Shown: positions 24,760 to 34,080, numbered from the stretch's first letter. The stretch: 44,987 nt of DNA from Nocardia carnea NBRC 14403 (GCF_000308515.1 NZ_BAFV01000068.1:1-44987); one strand, 5' to 3'. Numbers and translations are program-made. Notes: a model not told the origin generated them from the letters alone.

Positions 24760-25449
24760 TCAAGCCTCGAGCTTGTACCCCAGGCCGCGCACGGTCACCA
24801 GGTGCTCGGGGCGGGCCGGGTCGGCTTCGATCTTCGACCGCAGTCGTTTGACGTGCACATCGAGGGTTTTCGTATCGCCGACATAGTCCGCGCCCCACAC
24901 CCGGTCGATCAGCTGGCCGCGGGTGAGGACCCGGCCGGAGTTGCGGAGCAGGTATTCGAGCAGGTCGAATTCCTTCAGCGGCAGGGTTACCGGGTTGCCG
25001 TTCACCAGCACCGTGTGCCGGTCCACATCCATCCGCACCGGACCGGCTTCCAGTACACCGTTCTCGCTACCGGCATCCAGTTCGTCACCGGCACCGCGGC
25101 GCAGCACCGCCCGGATGCGGGCGATCAGTTCGCGCGCCGAATACGGTTTGGTGACGTAGTCGTCGGCACCGAGTTCCAGTCCGACCACCTTGTCGATCTC
25201 GCTGTCGCGCGCGGTGACCATGATCACCGGGACCCCGCTGCGGGTGCGCAGCTGTTTGCAGACATCGGTACCACTCATCCCGGGCAGCATCAGATCCAGC
25301 AGGACGATATCGGCGCCGGAACGGTCGAACTCGGCGAGCGCCGAGGGGCCGTCACCGACGACCGTGACCTCGAAACCTTCCTTGCGCAGCAAGAAGGCGA
25401 GCGGATCGGCCAGCGATTCCTCATCCTCGACGATCAACACACTCGTCAT
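24760..25449 (-). CDS. regX3: Phosphate-responsive response regulator RegX3
   Basis: A 229-residue OmpR/PhoB-type regulator. The receiver domain has VEDEES acidic residues, the phosphorylation site LLDLMLP (Asp52), the Thr in MVTARD and Lys in DYVTKPYS. The C-terminal winged helix has LPLKEFDLLEYLLRNSGRV, LIDRVWG and TLDVHVKRLRSKIE. RegX3 activates phosphate-uptake genes under phosphate limitation in mycobacteria. ATG 25449 overlaps the senX3 stop by four bases, so kinase and regulator are coupled, in the order senX3 then regX3. Confidence 0.96.
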   Translation of the reverse strand: MTSVLIVEDEESLADPLAFLLRKEGFEVTVVGDGPSALAEFDRSGADIVLLDLMLPGMSGTDVCKQLRTRSGVPVIMVTARDSEIDKVVGLELGADDYVTKPYSARELIARIRAVLRRGAGDELDAGSENGVLEAGPVRMDVDRHTVLVNGNPVTLPLKEFDLLEYLLRNSGRVLTRGQLIDRVWGADYVGDTKTLDVHVKRLRSKIEADPARPEHLVTVRGLGYKLEA

Positions 25450-26681
25450 CTGCGTGCCTCCACACCATTCGATCGGCCCGGGCCGGACGGCCGCGGGCTG
25501 GGTTCTCTCTTCGTCAACACGGGCAGACCGGCGGCGCCGTTACCGTCGGTCTCCTGGTGCGCGGGTATGCGCAGGGTGAATGTCGAGCCGGTGCCGAGCT
25601 TGCTCCACAGCGTGATCTCACCGTTGTGGTTGGCAGCCACATGTTTCACGATAGCCAGGCCCAGACCGGTTCCTCCGGTCGCGCGCGAGCGCGCTTTATC
25701 GGACCGGAAGAACCGTTCGAAAACGCGTTCCTGGTCGTCCTTGGCGATCCCGATCCCCCGGTCGGTGACGGCCATCGCGACATAGTTTCCGCGGACCGAA
25801 CGGCTGACCGAAACATGTGAGCCGCGCGGTGAGTAGGCGATGGCGTTCTCCACCAGGTTCGACAGGGCGGTGATGAGCAGCGTTTCGTCGCCGCGGACCT
25901 CGAGCCCGCTGGGCCGATCGGTACTGACCGTTATCCCGGCGGCTTCGGCGGCCGTGCGCGAACGGTCCACGGCCTGGCTGACCACCGTATCGACATCCAC
26001 GACCTCGAGTTCGGGCAGTTTCTCCGCCCCCTGCAGGCGCGACAACGCGATCAGCTCGGTAACCATCTTCCCGAGCCGGTTGGATTCGCCCAGGACACGT
26101 TCCCCGAAATGCCGGACCGCCTCGGGATCGTCGGCCGATTCCAGCAGTGCTTCGGCCAGCAGGCTCATCGCGCCGACGGGGGTTTTCAGCTCGTGGCTCA
26201 CATTGGCGACGAAATCGCGGCGGGTGGCTTCCATCCGGGCCTGTTCGGAATCGTCGTCGGCGAACAGAACGGTGAAGCTGGTTTCTTCCGGGGACAGCGG
26301 CCGGGCCAGACCGCGCACCGCGATCCGGCCCCGGCCCGGTGTGGGTTTCTCCGCGGTGAGATCGAATTCCGCCGATTCGGCGGTGGACAGTACCTTCTCC
26401 ACCGCTTCCCACGCGCGTTCGTCGAGCAACCGGTTGCGCACCAGGCCGAGCTCCTCGGCACGCGGGTTGACGAGCACGACATCGCGGTACTCGTCCACGA
26501 CCGCGATACCGCTTTCCGAGGCGAGCACGATCAGGTCGAGAACTTGGGACATGGTGAGCCCGGAGTCGGCCTGGCGGCGCTGCGCCGTCCGGGCGTTCAC
26601 ATACGGGATCACCAATCCACCGACGGCCAGTCCGACGACAGCCGCCAGGACTGCCAGTAGTACGGCCTGGGGAACGCTCAC
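25446..26681 (-). CDS. senX3: Sensor histidine kinase SenX3
   Basis: A 411-residue kinase. One or two N-terminal membrane segments (VLLAVLAAVVGLAVGGLVIPYV) precede a PAS-like domain (IVLASESGIAVVDEYRDVVLVNPRAEELG). The H-box FVANVSHELKTPVGAM (His163), N-box LSNLVENAIAYSP, and G-boxes DRGIGIAKDD and GGTGLGLAIVKHV follow. SenX3 signals phosphate status through the PstSCAB/PhoU complex to RegX3. GTG at 26681 is chosen to begin just before the membrane segment; its ribosome binding site is weak. A GTGAA-GT-TTCAC palindrome lies at 26727-26738 upstream and could be a regulator site. Confidence 0.94.
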   Translation of the reverse strand: MSVPQAVLLAVLAAVVGLAVGGLVIPYVNARTAQRRQADSGLTMSQVLDLIVLASESGIAVVDEYRDVVLVNPRAEELGLVRNRLLDERAWEAVEKVLSTAESAEFDLTAEKPTPGRGRIAVRGLARPLSPEETSFTVLFADDDSEQARMEATRRDFVANVSHELKTPVGAMSLLAEALLESADDPEAVRHFGERVLGESNRLGKMVTELIALSRLQGAEKLPELEVVDVDTVVSQAVDRSRTAAEAAGITVSTDRPSGLEVRGDETLLITALSNLVENAIAYSPRGSHVSVSRSVRGNYVAMAVTDRGIGIAKDDQERVFERFFRSDKARSRATGGTGLGLAIVKHVAANHNGEITLWSKLGTGSTFTLRIPAHQETDGNGAAGLPVLTKREPSPRPSGPGRSNGVEARR

Positions 26682-26842
26682 ACCAAGAATCGTACGGTCG
26701 ACGACGCGTAAACAAACCCGGGGTCGGTGAAGTTTCACGCAGGTCACGGGCGATTACGGCGGTGTTCGCCGGGCGTTTACGCATTGTTGGGCATGGACCT
26801 GGTTTGGAATCGCTCCGGGCGTGTTCCACCTCCCGACAACAA

Positions 26843-26877
26843 CGAACCCCGTTGCGTCTGGGACGCAACGGGGTTCG
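26843..26877 (-). terminator. Strong hairpin after the CocE-type hydrolase gene
   Basis: CGAACCCCGTTGCGTC (26843-26858) and its exact complement (26862-26877) form a 16-base-pair stem with a TGG loop, 23 bases after the hydrolase stop. No long T run follows, which is common for actinobacterial terminators. It insulates senX3 upstream sequences from the hydrolase gene. Confidence 0.8.
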
Positions 26878-26900
26878 CATCGTTCAGAGCCGGCGGGTGT

Positions 26901-28952
26901 TCACCAACCGGGGTTTCCGCGCACCGGCACGTTCACGAAACTCGGCCGGTTCGGGTCGAGCTGCACATGCTGCGGTTTGAACCCGGTGTCGAGGAGCATC
27001 GGCAGCGGCGGCACCCCCTTCGGCGGATTACCGGCATAGACATCCACCCGCAGCCGATGCCCCGGTTCCAGCCGCGCCTCGATCGCGGGTACCGCGATAT
27101 CCAGTGTGGTGACCTCGCCCGGCACGGTGAGCCGCCGGTTTTCGATCGTGACGAACGGCCGCGGATCGGTGTAGTCGCCGTTGGCCGACCGGCTGCTGCG
27201 GGATTCATCGATCTCCCGCAGGGAAGCCATCAGCTGCCCCGACGACAACACCCGCGACTGCCCGTCCGGCGCCACATCGTTGACCGTCACCGACCAGTAG
27301 CCGTCGGCCGCGTCGTGCACGGTCTCCAGATGCACCGCGATCGGTCCGGAAATATCCACGGCTTCGGTAACCGGGGCACTGGTGAAGGTCAGCCCGTTCG
27401 ATTCCTGGATCCGCGAATCCGCACCACAGGCATTGATGATCGCGATAACGCCCGCGGTGGCCTGGCCGGCGTCGTTGGAGCACAAACCGGTGAGGCCCGG
27501 CGCGACGGTCAGCCGCGCGGCACTGTCGGCGACGGTGGTGAGCGATCCGTCGTGCGCACTGTGGCCGCCGGTCCCGCTGGGTGCCGCGGACAGATACATT
27601 CGGCGGTGTTCGGCCTGCTGATCGGCCGGGGCGCTCTCGCCGAAACCGTCCCGGGTGACCCAGCCTCCGCCCTGCTGCCGCAGGGTCACCGGCCCATAGC
27701 GATCGATCCCGTTGTCGATACCTTTCAACCACCTGTCGAACCAGGCGCGCTGCAGCACGTCCAACCGCGGCGGCAATCCGGGTTTACCCGATTCGCTACC
27801 CGAATTGATGTGGTACGTATCGCCCATGAGCAGCTGTTTCTGCCCGGGCGCGAGCGACATCTGGTTGTAGATCTGCGATTCGGAGTAGGTGAACAGATCG
27901 TGCCAGCCACCGGTGACGAAGGTCGGCACCTCGATTTTCGACGGGTCCCCCAGCCAGGCCTGCCGGTCGGGGCTGTCGCCGCGGATCATCTCCTGCAACC
28001 GCGGATCCAGATCCTCTACCCGCGGGGTGGTGTAGGCGTTGAGGAAAACGTCCAGGTAGGTGAACGGCGAAGACAGCCGATCGTGCAACCACCGCGGATC
28101 GAAGGTGCCGTTGACCATGGACTCCACATTCGGCATCCATTTGGTCGCGTTGATCAGCGTCATCCAGAGTGGGATGAAGTTGAAGCCGAACCCGCCGCCG
28201 GGCATGAGTACATCCTGGGCGAGATCACTACCCGGCACCACGGGGAACAGCGCCTTCAACGCGGGCGGATGCTTCTCGGCGGCCTGCAGCTGATTGATCC
28301 CCGAATACGACATACCGGTCATCCCGACCTGACCGTCGGACCAGGCCTGCCGGGAGGCCCAATCGATCACCTCGACGGTATCGGCCTGTTCCCGCTGCCG
28401 CAGCATGTCCCATACGCCCTGGGAGAACCCCGTCCCCCGGACATCCACCACGACCTGCACATAGCCGCTCTTCACCAGCTGCCGGTCCACGGCGAAGTTC
28501 CGCATCGCGCCGCCACCGAGCGCCTTGGTGAGATCGGTGAGCCCGGACAGCGGGGTCCCGGTCATATCGATATCGCGGGCCAGTTGACTCACCGCATCCG
28601 ACAGGCCCGGCACGGACCCCATGTGATCGACGAGGTTGGAGGCCAGCTTGGTGTAGGGCGTCATATTCACCAGCACGGGTGTGCGGGTGTCGATCGGCCG
28701 CGATGCGGTATCGGCAGGCCGGTACACATTCGCCTTCAGCACCGTGCCGTCACTCATCGTGATCGGTACATCCCAGGTGATGTGGATATTCGGGTACTGC
28801 TGCGGCCCGTCGTGGGTGGCCGCCCACTGCGCCCCCGCCGCTCCCCCATCCGGTCCCGTCACCACCGGCGCTGCCGCGGCGCCGCCGCCCAGCAGCGGCA
28901 CCAGCAGCGCGACGGCGGCCATTGCCACAGTGGCGCGTAACACGAACTTCAT
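26901..28952 (-). CDS. Secreted CocE/NonD-family hydrolase (X-Pro dipeptidyl-peptidase-like)
   Basis: A 683-residue protein with a signal peptide (residues 1-28, ending GGGAAAAP). The alpha/beta hydrolase core has DVRGTGFSQG, the nucleophile motif GMSYSGINQLQAA (Ser215), and LMGDTYHINSG late in the core, with candidate acid and His. The C-terminal half is the beta-sandwich domain of the X-Pro dipeptidyl-peptidase/cocaine esterase family (ITVHLETVHDAADGYWSVTVNDV-like strands). It probably hydrolyses esters or acyl peptides outside the cell. ATG 28952 was chosen for the signal peptide. It sits between gpmA and senX3, a place not occupied by this gene in M. tuberculosis. Confidence 0.88.
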   Translation of the reverse strand: MKFVLRATVAMAAVALLVPLLGGGAAAAPVVTGPDGGAAGAQWAATHDGPQQYPNIHITWDVPITMSDGTVLKANVYRPADTASRPIDTRTPVLVNMTPYTKLASNLVDHMGSVPGLSDAVSQLARDIDMTGTPLSGLTDLTKALGGGAMRNFAVDRQLVKSGYVQVVVDVRGTGFSQGVWDMLRQREQADTVEVIDWASRQAWSDGQVGMTGMSYSGINQLQAAEKHPPALKALFPVVPGSDLAQDVLMPGGGFGFNFIPLWMTLINATKWMPNVESMVNGTFDPRWLHDRLSSPFTYLDVFLNAYTTPRVEDLDPRLQEMIRGDSPDRQAWLGDPSKIEVPTFVTGGWHDLFTYSESQIYNQMSLAPGQKQLLMGDTYHINSGSESGKPGLPPRLDVLQRAWFDRWLKGIDNGIDRYGPVTLRQQGGGWVTRDGFGESAPADQQAEHRRMYLSAAPSGTGGHSAHDGSLTTVADSAARLTVAPGLTGLCSNDAGQATAGVIAIINACGADSRIQESNGLTFTSAPVTEAVDISGPIAVHLETVHDAADGYWSVTVNDVAPDGQSRVLSSGQLMASLREIDESRSSRSANGDYTDPRPFVTIENRRLTVPGEVTTLDIAVPAIEARLEPGHRLRVDVYAGNPPKGVPPLPMLLDTGFKPQHVQLDPNRPSFVNVPVRGNPGW

Positions 28953-29167
28953 AGGTCGTGATCCATCTCTCGAGCTGGTCGAATGATCGAGAGCATACAC
29001 AGCGTTACCGGCGGGTAACGAGGGTTTCTGGGACAGATTCCGCCCGAAATCGATTTCACCCGAAACAATTCCGTATCCAACCACAAAGAGATTCGCACCC
29101 CACCGGGAAAATTCACAAACACCCCGGACCACGGGTGGGCACACCACCACAGCCCCGAAACCAGAAA

Positions 29168-29199
29168 CGCCGCAACCCATCACAGGCTGCGGCGCTTTT
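29168..29199 (-). terminator. Terminator after gpmA
   Basis: CGCCGCA and TGCGGCG pair across a loop that itself contains GCC/GGGT pairing. On the minus strand the stem is followed by TTTCT. It begins ten bases after the gpmA stop. The rest of the gap 28953-29208 is AT-richer and probably holds the hydrolase promoter; no clear -35/-10 pair was singled out. Confidence 0.7.
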
Positions 29200-29208
29200 C
29201 ACGATTTC

Positions 29209-29946
29209 TCAGCGACCACCCTGGCTCGCCACCGCGGCGGCCCCGGCGGCAGCGGCCTCCGGATCCAGGTACTCCCGCGGCCGCACCGGCCGCATATCCT
29301 CGTCGAGTTCATAGCGCAACGGAATCCCGGTCGGGATATTCAGCCCCGCGATATCGTCGTCGGAAATCCGGTCCAGATGCTTCACCAGCGCACGCAGTGA
29401 ATTACCGTGCGCGGCCACCAGCACCGTCTTGCCGGTCTTCAGTTCCTGCGAGATCGTCGATTCCCAGTACGGAACCATCCGGTTGACCACATCGAGCAGG
29501 CATTCCGTGCGCGGAACCTCGATATCGGCGTACCGCGGGTCACCGGACTGGCTGTATTCGTCGTCGAGGTCGATCAGCGGCGGCGGGGTGTCGTAACTAC
29601 GCCGCCACAGCATGAACTGGTCCTCGCCGTATTCGTCACGGATCTGGGCCTTGTTCTTACCCTGCAGCGCGCCGTAGTGCCGCTCGTTGAGCCGCCAGTC
29701 CCGGACCACCGGAATCCAGTGCCGATCGGCGGCATCGAGCGCGAAATTCGCGGTCGAGATCGCCCGGCGCAGCAGCGAGGTGTAGGCGATATCGGGCAGG
29801 ATGCCGTGTTCGGCGAGCAGTTCACCGGCGCGTTTACCCTCGGCGATGCCCTTATCGGTGAGGTGCACGTCCACCCAGCCGGTGAACAGGTTCAGGGCAT
29901 TCCATTCGCTCTCGCCGTGGCGCAGCAAAACGAGGGTGTAGGTCAT
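29209..29946 (-). CDS. gpmA: 2,3-bisphosphoglycerate-dependent phosphoglycerate mutase
   Basis: A 245-residue glycolytic enzyme that interconverts 3- and 2-phosphoglycerate. LLRHGESEWN (His10 is phosphorylated), FTGWVDVHLTDKG, RRAISTANFAL, LNERHYGALQGKNKAQ and VAAHGNSLRALVKHLD are all typical dPGM motifs, and the length is normal. It is the positional equivalent of gpm1 (Rv0489). Only about 75 bases separate its ATG from the proposed left end of the transposon, so the insertion may have replaced upstream promoter sequences. Confidence 0.97.
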   Translation of the reverse strand: MTYTLVLLRHGESEWNALNLFTGWVDVHLTDKGIAEGKRAGELLAEHGILPDIAYTSLLRRAISTANFALDAADRHWIPVVRDWRLNERHYGALQGKNKAQIRDEYGEDQFMLWRRSYDTPPPLIDLDDEYSQSGDPRYADIEVPRTECLLDVVNRMVPYWESTISQELKTGKTVLVAAHGNSLRALVKHLDRISDDDIAGLNIPTGIPLRYELDEDMRPVRPREYLDPEAAAAGAAAVASQGGR

Positions 29947-30161
29947 ATGGGTAATCCTGCCATGTTGCGTATAGGGCAGCGGCGCGGGCCGGGGGCGGTG
30001 AACTGCGACACGACGCTCAATTGTCAGTATGTAGGCGACACAATAATGTCAGTGATTCTGCTCTCGTGGCTATCTGATTCGTGATCGAATGTCGCCTGGT
30101 AGTCGGCGATAGGTGCTTGTGCTGCTTTGGCGCAGCCTTGCGGATTGGGTGGGTTGGGCCG

Positions 30162-31712
30162 GTGGTCGAGGAACACGTGCGTGCGCTTCGCCAAGCGGCG
30201 ATGGATCGGCTGGTCCAGCTCGATGAGCATGGGCAGTTGACCAGTGAGCTGGTGGGGTTGACGGCGCAGGCGCTGGGGGTTGCCGAGCGTACGGTGTGGC
30301 GGTGGCTGCGGGCGCGCCGGTCGCAGGCTGTTCCTGTGCGGCGTGAGCGGTTCAGTATCGACGAGCGGTTGCGGGTGCGGTTGGCGTATTGGCGGGGAAA
30401 CGCCGCGGCGTTGCATCGTGAGCTGGTCGAGGCCGAGAAGGCTGGTGGTTCGGCCGCGCCGGATCTGCGGACGGTGCAGCGCGCGATTAAACGTGATTTG
30501 ACGGCTGGGGAGCTGGCGGGTCTTCGGGCCGGTGAGCGGGCTCGGCGGCGTTTCGATGTGTTCTTGACTCGGCCGGCGTCGTTCCGGAACGACGCGTGGG
30601 AGGCCGATCATGTCGAGGCGTCGGTGCAAGTGGAGGTGGATGGCCGGTTGGTGAAGCCGTGGGTGACGTGGTTCGTCGACGCGGCGCATGACGTGATCTT
30701 GGGTACAGCGGTGACGCCGCAGGCGCCGAGCCGGGAGCCGATCCTGGCGGCGTTGCGGGCGGCGGTGCTGCGGTCCGCGCCGTATGGTCCGGCGGGCGGG
30801 TTGCCCGGGGCGGTACGCATCGATCAGGGCAAGGATTTCTTGTCGCGGACGGTGTGTGAGGCGTTGGGGGCGTTCGCGGTGCGAGTGGATGACTTGGCGC
30901 CGTATACCCCGTTCGGGAAGGGGTCGGTGGAGATGGTGAACGGGGCGGTGAAGAAGATGCTGTTCGCGGGGATGCCGCGCTATACCCACCGCCAGACCCA
31001 GGTCAACGGTGTCCCGGTGGATCCTGACCAGCCCGCGTTGACGTTCGAGGCGTTCACCGCCGAGCTGCTGGGCTGGGTGGAGTGGTGGAACGGTGAGCAC
31101 ACGATCCGGGAGCTGGGAGACCGGACTCCGTTGCAGTCGTGGCTGGATGATCCGACACCGGTTCATGACGTGGATGCGGCGAAGTTGTGGATGTTCACCC
31201 TCGAAGACGACCGCCGCCAGCGCAAGATCACCACGAAAGGGATCGGGTTCGGACGGGGCCGCCGCTATGTGGCGGACTGGATGGTGGGCCGGGTCGGCAC
31301 GGCGGTGCGGTTGCGGTATATGCCGCATCACACCCATGAGGTGGAAGTGTTCGACGCGAAATCCGGTGTGCACCTGGGGACCGCGGTGCTGGCTGATCAG
31401 GCGCCGCCGGAGACGGTGGCCGCGGTACGCCGGACTCGTAACCGCAAGGCCCGGCAGTTGCGTGCGGACCTGGCCGCGGCGGAGAAGGCCCGCCGTGCCC
31501 GGTATGCCGCGACCACGACCCCGCAGCCGGCGAAAAGGTTGGACACGGTGACGGTGGCCGAGGCCGAACGCGAACTCGCCGATGAGCGGGACCAGGATCT
31601 GGCGCGCTGGTCGCGCCCGGACCTGATCCCGCTCTCACCGCCGGCGCCGGGCTGGGTGCTGCCGGTCGATCTGGACCGCGACAACGACGAGGGAAGGACC
31701 CGCACCCGGTGA
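30162..31712 (+). CDS. Mu/TniA-type DDE transposase
   Basis: A 516-residue transposase. An N-terminal helix-turn-helix (LTAQALGVAERTVWRWLRARR) and a second basic region precede the RNase-H-like integrase core. Its catalytic triad is visible as WEADHVEA (Asp149), IDQGKDF (Asp221) and GSVEMVNGAVKK (Glu257). The C-terminal Mu-type beta domain follows (GFGRGRRYVADWMVG), then a basic helix. It would cut and join transposon ends. GTG 30162 is a proposed start; the open frame extends to 30081. The stop overlaps the GTG of the ATPase gene by four bases. Confidence 0.92.
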   Translation: MVEEHVRALRQAAMDRLVQLDEHGQLTSELVGLTAQALGVAERTVWRWLRARRSQAVPVRRERFSIDERLRVRLAYWRGNAAALHRELVEAEKAGGSAAPDLRTVQRAIKRDLTAGELAGLRAGERARRRFDVFLTRPASFRNDAWEADHVEASVQVEVDGRLVKPWVTWFVDAAHDVILGTAVTPQAPSREPILAALRAAVLRSAPYGPAGGLPGAVRIDQGKDFLSRTVCEALGAFAVRVDDLAPYTPFGKGSVEMVNGAVKKMLFAGMPRYTHRQTQVNGVPVDPDQPALTFEAFTAELLGWVEWWNGEHTIRELGDRTPLQSWLDDPTPVHDVDAAKLWMFTLEDDRRQRKITTKGIGFGRGRRYVADWMVGRVGTAVRLRYMPHHTHEVEVFDAKSGVHLGTAVLADQAPPETVAAVRRTRNRKARQLRADLAAAEKARRARYAATTTPQPAKRLDTVTVAEAERELADERDQDLARWSRPDLIPLSPPAPGWVLPVDLDRDNDEGRTRTR

Positions 31713-32491
31713 GTGCACGCAACCCCGGCCTGGACGTCGGTGATGAACAGGCCGATCATTTCCTCGGTCTTCCGCGAGCGAATATCGTGGCCACCGACTC
31801 GCTGCTACTCACCCAGGACAATCTCGCCGATGTGATCGCGGCGAAGGCGATGATGTGTGTGCACGGGGATGCGGGGCTGGGCAAGACACTGTCGGTGAAT
31901 GCGTCGCTGCGGCGGCTGGCGCCGGGGATGGTGTGCCGGGTGCAGTTCCGTGCGCGGCCGACGCCACGCGATATCCGGCATGTGTTGTTCGACGCGCTGG
32001 CCATCAGTGGTTGTCCGCCGGGCAAGCCGATCGAGTTCGACCACGTCCTCAAAGACGTGCTGTCCGAACGGTTCCGGGTGCTGGTGTGTGATGAGGCGCA
32101 GTGGCTGTCGCGGGAGTGTTTCGAGTATTGGCGGCATTTGTGGGATGACCGGCGCACCGATATCGCGATCGTGTTCGTCGGCGGCGGGGACTGTTATCAG
32201 GTGCTGCGGCGTGAACCGATGCTGTCGTCGAGGGTGTATGTGGGGCAGGAGTTCCGGCGGATGACCCGAGAGCAGGTGGTGCGGGTGATTCCGGCGTATC
32301 ACCCGATCTGGGAGAACGCGGATCCGGAGGTGATCGAGTTCGCCGACGCACACGCCGGACATGGCAATTTCCGGTCGTGGGCCAAGATCACCGCGCATGC
32401 GGACCGGGCGTTGGGACGGCTGGAGCGTGACACCGTCGACCATGATGTGCTCGGTTGGGTGTTCACCAAGCTCAGCGGACGCACCGGATGA
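31709..32491 (+). CDS. TniB/TnsC-type AAA+ ATPase
   Basis: A 260-residue ATPase. Walker A is GDAGLGKT (residues 53-60) and Walker B is RVLVCDEAQWLS (Asp128, Glu129). IAIVFVGGGD holds a sensor-like polar residue, and an arginine-rich stretch (LSSRVYVGQEFRRMTREQ) follows. In Tn7-, Mu- and Tn5053-type elements such proteins bind target DNA and activate the transposase. The start GTG overlaps the transposase stop (GTGA), and the stop overlaps the next ATG. The N-terminal 30 residues probably contact the transposase. Confidence 0.9.
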   Translation: MSARNPGLDVGDEQADHFLGLPRANIVATDSLLLTQDNLADVIAAKAMMCVHGDAGLGKTLSVNASLRRLAPGMVCRVQFRARPTPRDIRHVLFDALAISGCPPGKPIEFDHVLKDVLSERFRVLVCDEAQWLSRECFEYWRHLWDDRRTDIAIVFVGGGDCYQVLRREPMLSSRVYVGQEFRRMTREQVVRVIPAYHPIWENADPEVIEFADAHAGHGNFRSWAKITAHADRALGRLERDTVDHDVLGWVFTKLSGRTG

Positions 32492-34080
32492 CCGGCGCCT
32501 CGGATGCGGACGCGGGTGTGCCGGTCGACGATTGGGACGACCCTCCGGTGGGATATACGGCCGACCGGCTGGTGCCGCCGGTGATGATCGTGTCCGACCA
32601 CGACGACGATGCCGCGGTCACCCAGGTCCTGCTGGAGTTCAGTGACCCGGTGGCGGGCCGGATCACGGTGCATCCGACCCCGGCCACCACCGGTGCCGCG
32701 CCGCTGGCCCATGATCTGCTGGCAGCGCTGGGGTGTGCGGTGGCGCGGCCGTCGCAGGAGCGGGTTTCCGGAGTGATTCCGTCGTGGCAGGCGGTCAAAG
32801 CCTGGGTCACCGCGCTGCATATCGATCAGGTGATCGTGCTGCGCGCGTACCGGCTCTCGGCGGCGGGCCTGGAGCGCCTGGTCGATCTGCGACTCTACGC
32901 GGGAATCCGGCTGGTGCTGGTCATTCACGGTGAGGGTCCGTATCGGCTGGTCCGGCGGTTGCCGGCCGGGACCGCGCATCAGGTGATCAGAGACGTCGGT
33001 GAAGTGATCGGTTCCACGAGCCGCATCAAGCCTGCGCGGGCGGCGCCGGATTCGCCGACCGAGCTCCCGCCGATTCCTGATGGTGAGGTCACAGGCTTCC
33101 GGGCCGAGGCGTATCGGAGTCTGGCGGCCGCGGAGTTCGCCCGCGTGGATGCGGTCTATACGACCGGGATGGCTGCCGCGTGCCGGTGGATGCACGCGAT
33201 GCCCGATCCCGGGCCGATCACCGCGGACGAGGAACCGGCGGAGTATCTGCGGTCGCTGCTGCCCATCGGATTGTCCGCGAACGAAACCAAGCTGGGTACA
33301 CAGCTGCTGGTCAACGGCTACTCCGCTCATGACCTGCGCACGCTGGCCGCTGGGCTGCTGTGCGTGGGCCGCCGGCGAGACCAGGTAAGACTACCGCAAC
33401 GGTTCGACGACACCTTCGAATTGCAGCGGTTTCTCACCGAACTGGTGAGCGACAGCCCCACCCGCCGCCACACCATCACGCTACTGCGCGGAGCCCAAGC
33501 CGGATGCCTACTGCACGGACTGCTGATCGAATTACCCCGCGACCTGTTCACCGCCGCCGGTCCTGGGCTCACCGGCGCCCCGGTCACGCAATCGGTCATC
33601 GCCCGCATTCGGTCGGGCACTGCCAGCCCGGTCCATGCTGCCGCACTGGCAACCGCCTTGTTCACCGGGTTTCCGGCCGCCTATCTGTCCCAGATCCCGA
33701 CCGGTGCCCTGTCCGATGACGGCGCACTACTTGCCCTGGGTACGGATAGCGCACCACGGAAGTGGGGTGACAGCGCCCGCACACGCCATGCTTTCGCCGT
33801 CCCCGAGCCGGCCCGGGCGCTGCTGGTCGCGGCCCGCACCTTTCTCCAGCTGCGCGGTGGCGCACCGGATCGTGCTCTGCTCAGCGCCGGTGTCGGCGCG
33901 GCGGCGCGGCATCTGAACGGAACCGCGGCGGCATGTGGGACCGCGCTGCCGCCACCGGCGCCGGCCGACCGCCACTGGCACATCACAATTCAAGGCTGGT
34001 GGGTCGGGCCGAGCCTGCACCGCGAGACCGACTGGACCGTGAAGACCCGTTGGCCGCAGCCATGGGTGAACCCGCAGTGA
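32488..34080 (+). CDS. Transposon protein of unknown function with a degenerate AAA-like N-terminus
   Basis: A 530-residue protein, coupled to the ATPase gene by ATGA. Residues 113-150 (IDQVIVLRAYRLSAAGLERLV, then AGIRLVLVIHGEGPYRLV) align by eye with the Walker B-to-sensor stretch of the neighbouring ATPase, but Leu-Arg replaces Asp-Glu. At residues 59-70, where a P-loop would be, there is ITVHPTPATTGA without GKT. I infer an inactive ATPase paralogue. Residues 200-530 are helical and unrecognised, ending HWHITIQGWWVGPSLHRETDWTV-like beta sequence. No zinc finger of the TniQ/TnsD type is present. It may be a target-selection or bridging subunit. Confidence 0.8.
   Translation: MTGASDADAGVPVDDWDDPPVGYTADRLVPPVMIVSDHDDDAAVTQVLLEFSDPVAGRITVHPTPATTGAAPLAHDLLAALGCAVARPSQERVSGVIPSWQAVKAWVTALHIDQVIVLRAYRLSAAGLERLVDLRLYAGIRLVLVIHGEGPYRLVRRLPAGTAHQVIRDVGEVIGSTSRIKPARAAPDSPTELPPIPDGEVTGFRAEAYRSLAAAEFARVDAVYTTGMAAACRWMHAMPDPGPITADEEPAEYLRSLLPIGLSANETKLGTQLLVNGYSAHDLRTLAAGLLCVGRRRDQVRLPQRFDDTFELQRFLTELVSDSPTRRHTITLLRGAQAGCLLHGLLIELPRDLFTAAGPGLTGAPVTQSVIARIRSGTASPVHAAALATALFTGFPAAYLSQIPTGALSDDGALLALGTDSAPRKWGDSARTRHAFAVPEPARALLVAARTFLQLRGGAPDRALLSAGVGAAARHLNGTAAACGTALPPPAPADRHWHITIQGWWVGPSLHRETDWTVKTRWPQPWVNPQ

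Noticed and set aside
26727..28940. A 737-codon open frame on the plus strand
   Set aside because: It lies opposite the CocE-type hydrolase, which has a signal peptide and catalytic motifs; the plus-strand translation is His/Arg/Pro-rich without features.
30024..31373. A 449-codon open frame on the minus strand
   Set aside because: It is the antisense of the DDE transposase and has a low-complexity basic composition.
32488..34080. TniQ/TnsD identity for the third transposon gene
   Set aside because: No Cys/His zinc-finger motif and no TniQ N-terminal pattern is present.
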